Under the pieces are notes generated by a model that did not search any database, was not told the DNA's origin, and saw only the letters and a program-made list of their open reading frames with translations. Below are positions 58,898-60,280 of a stretch of 60,280 nt of DNA, piece by piece (the stretch's first letter is position 1; the number at the start of each line of letters is the position of its first letter). The stretch is from assembly GCA_019694655.1 (NCBI GenBank), contig JAIBBN010000016.1:1-60280 (forward strand). Direction: 5' to 3'. Both the position numbers and the translations under genes were made by a program. The stretch is from Leptospirales bacterium (GTDB taxonomy: Bacteria; Spirochaetota; Leptospiria; Leptospirales; Leptonemataceae).

Positions 58898-59728
58898 ATG
58901 CGAAACTGCGCAATGAAGGCTGAAAAGCCGCGGCCTTCGATCAGAATGCTGGCGCTCGTCGTTCTTCAAGCGACGGCGTGGATGGCGTGTTCCTATTTTC
59001 CGGCCGACACGAACTCAGATCCGGAGCTTTCACTGCTGGCCCTGGGCAACGGCTGCGGCGCCTCCTACTCAAGTGCGATTAGGGCAAGCTCCGGACTGAT
59101 CGCTTACTGGCCGCTGGACGAACAATCCGGCACAACCGGCGCCGCCGTCGTCGGCGCTCCAAACTTCACATTCGTTTCCGGCGTCACGCCCGGGCTGGAC
59201 GGATTTGCGCCCGACGGTTCCTCGCGAGCTATTGGTACATCGCATGTGTTTACAAATATTACTGCACCTACCTATGCCACCACGCAGCTGGACAACATAT
59301 CGATGGAAATCTGGATGTACTGGGACGGCGACGTTTCTGCGATTCATGACGTATTTTACAACGGAGAAACCAGCACGCAAGGCTACGGCATCTATCTGAC
59401 TCCGGCCGGCGCCCTGACCCTGCTCAGCGGCGGCGTCGCCGCCAGTGTTTCCACTTATACGCCGCCGGTGCAGCAATGGACTCATGTTGTACTGGAACGC
59501 GATGGCGGTCAGTGGAGGCTATTCACAAACGCAGTAGAGCAAAGCCTGCCACTGAATCCCGCGCCCAATGCCATCAACAGCATAACGCAACCTGCCACGC
59601 GCATTCAACTGGCCAACAGTCAGTCAACTGCCGAGTTCTTTGGCGGCCGACTTGCCGCCGCAGCCATCTACGGCGTCGCACTGCCAGCGGCGCAAATTGC
59701 CGCTCACTTTGCTGCAGCGTGCTATTAG
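58898..59728 (+). CDS. Lipoprotein with LamG/concanavalin-like domain
   Basis: A 276-residue surface-type lipoprotein. The signal ends in LQATAWMAC, giving an acylated Cys. The mature part is one jelly-roll domain of the LamG_3 type with typical markers: SGLIAYWPLDEQSGTTG, NISMEIWMYWDG, WTHVVLERDGGQWRLFTNA and FFGGRLAAAAIYGVALPAAQI. Such domains bind sugars or proteins. An upstream frame is open from 58595 but overlaps the preceding gene, so the ATG at 58898 is chosen; 58913 is an alternative. The gene lies 82 bp after the large secreted protein and may act with it. Confidence 0.85.
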   Translation: MRNCAMKAEKPRPSIRMLALVVLQATAWMACSYFPADTNSDPELSLLALGNGCGASYSSAIRASSGLIAYWPLDEQSGTTGAAVVGAPNFTFVSGVTPGLDGFAPDGSSRAIGTSHVFTNITAPTYATTQLDNISMEIWMYWDGDVSAIHDVFYNGETSTQGYGIYLTPAGALTLLSGGVAASVSTYTPPVQQWTHVVLERDGGQWRLFTNAVEQSLPLNPAPNAINSITQPATRIQLANSQSTAEFFGGRLAAAAIYGVALPAAQIAAHFAAACY

Positions 59729-59831
59729 ACCGCGACGCAATTCAAGCGCGAAGGCCGCCGCGACCAGGGCTGGAAAATCTTCAGGCAGCAAACTAATAGC
59801 CGCCATAAAAGTGTTGAAACCACGCCCGCGC

Positions 59832-59892
59832 AGTCCCAGGCTCGCCCGTGCGCCCCTCCTGGCGAGTCCGCGGAAAATGATCTCCTGGGACT
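59832..59892. other. Structured inverted repeat between convergent genes
   Basis: AGTCCCAGG at 59832-59840 pairs perfectly with CCTGGGACT at 59884-59892. Inside, CTCGCC at 59841-59846 pairs with GGCGAG at 59861-59866, so a two-part stem with a one-sided bulge forms on either strand. No T tract follows. It may be a bidirectional transcript end or a structured RNA. Nothing else is recognised between 59729 and 59975. Confidence 0.35.
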
Positions 59893-59975
59893 CACCTGGC
59901 GAAGCCGTGCCGGGCGCGACGCGGAAACTCCGCAAACAGATCCGGAATCTGGCTTTCCTTGCTGCCCGGGCTTGA

Positions 59976-60280
59976 TCAGCCAGGATGACGCTGGTAAAAG
60001 TACGGATTCCATAGTGCCCAGCGTGGCAAGACGAAGTCGTCTATTTGCGGCGCGGTGCGGACAAGACGAAGGCGACCTGTCAACGGATGCGGCAAATAGG
60101 CGAAAGCGGATTATCACCGGGATTGGCCAAGAAAACGAAGTCGCACAGAATGAGATAAACGAAAGGCCCGTCGTGTTCGCGCGTTTCGCGCAATGCGGCC
60201 GGCGAAAGCTTTATTCTTCTTTTCTTTTGCTGGCGGGCGAACGTCTCCTCTCTTCGGAAAACTTCTCTAGCTATGAATGC
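59976..60280 (-). CDS. C-terminal part of an unknown protein, partial and apparently frameshifted
   Basis: A minus-strand frame is open from the right edge to a TGA at 60080-60082 (66 residues, with RQQKKRRIKLSPAALRE, then GPFVYLILCDFVFLANPGDN). Around 60095-60100 the protein-like reading moves to a neighbouring frame that continues PHPLTGRLRLVRTAPQIDD and then FVLPRWALWNPYFYQRHPG to a TGA at 59976. Both parts have normal amino-acid content, so one missing base near 60098 would join them. This could be a sequencing gap or a true mutation. The gene starts outside the window and the family is not recognised. Confidence 0.45.

Noticed and set aside
59729-60200. RNase P RNA or tmRNA in the gene-poor right end
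   Set aside because: The RNase P core sequences (GAGGAAAGTCC and ACAGAA with its usual context) and the tmRNA ends are not present on either strand, and much of the area is explained by the partial minus-strand gene.

Overview
The window is about 60 kb of GC-rich chromosomal DNA from a diderm (Gram-negative) bacterium. Two complete outer-membrane efflux systems, many lipoproteins, repeated seven-transmembrane receptor/SpoIIE-phosphatase signalling proteins and a class III nucleotide cyclase would fit a high-GC member of the Leptospirales (Spirochaetota). That placement is an inference from gene style; no rRNA or other marker is present. I saw no tRNA, rRNA, CRISPR array, insertion sequence or prophage. 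Genes are tightly packed, with many 4-bp ATGA stop/start overlaps.

Layout. 0-6 kb: the end of a copper-exporting ATPase, two small regulator/SRPBCC pairs (ArsR and MarR types, each with visible operator palindromes), a quinone-oxidoreductase-like enzyme and recG. 6-18 kb: a signalling region with one 7TM-PAS-ATPase protein, one 7TM hybrid kinase-receiver-phosphatase and a tandem pair of 7TM-SpoIIE phosphatases, interrupted by an NhaD-type antiporter, a DUF486 protein and a hydrolase. 18-23 kb: asnS, then the selenium genes mnmH-selD, a nucleotide cyclase and an odd crotonase. 23-29.5 kb: a ferric-reductase-like membrane protein, an oxidoreductase/Rrf2 divergent pair, an AT-richer patch with two small lipoproteins and a broken small ORF, and a secreted beta-lactamase-fold hydrolase operon. 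29.5-40 kb: lipid and nitrogen metabolism (glutamine-synthetase-like enzyme, glycerophosphodiesterase, methyltransferase-like protein, monoacylglycerol-lipase-like protein, acyl-CoA dehydrogenase, FMN glutamate-synthase-like protein, gpsA), a TMEM175-type channel and an outer-membrane barrel protein. 41-48.7 kb: a TetR-controlled operon encoding a complete ABC-2 tripartite exporter (TolC, HlyD, two ATPases, two permeases) followed by a thioesterase. 49.6-55.5 kb: a second TetR-controlled efflux operon. 55.5-60.3 kb: small membrane and secreted proteins, and a gene entering from the right edge that appears frameshifted.

The most unusual item is the second efflux operon. Its 1495-residue product is a full RND pump joined in frame to a full TolC-type outer membrane factor, through a segment that looks like the old outer-membrane-protein signal peptide and has no start codon of its own. 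The partner adaptor is cut down to the membrane-proximal part and shows no lipoyl or alpha-hairpin region, the part that normally grips TolC. A whole tripartite pump thus seems to be encoded as two polypeptides, with a covalent link possibly replacing the adaptor hairpin. Other points of interest are a crotonase lacking both catalytic glutamates, a small ORF with an in-frame TGA, and operators that overlap start codons.
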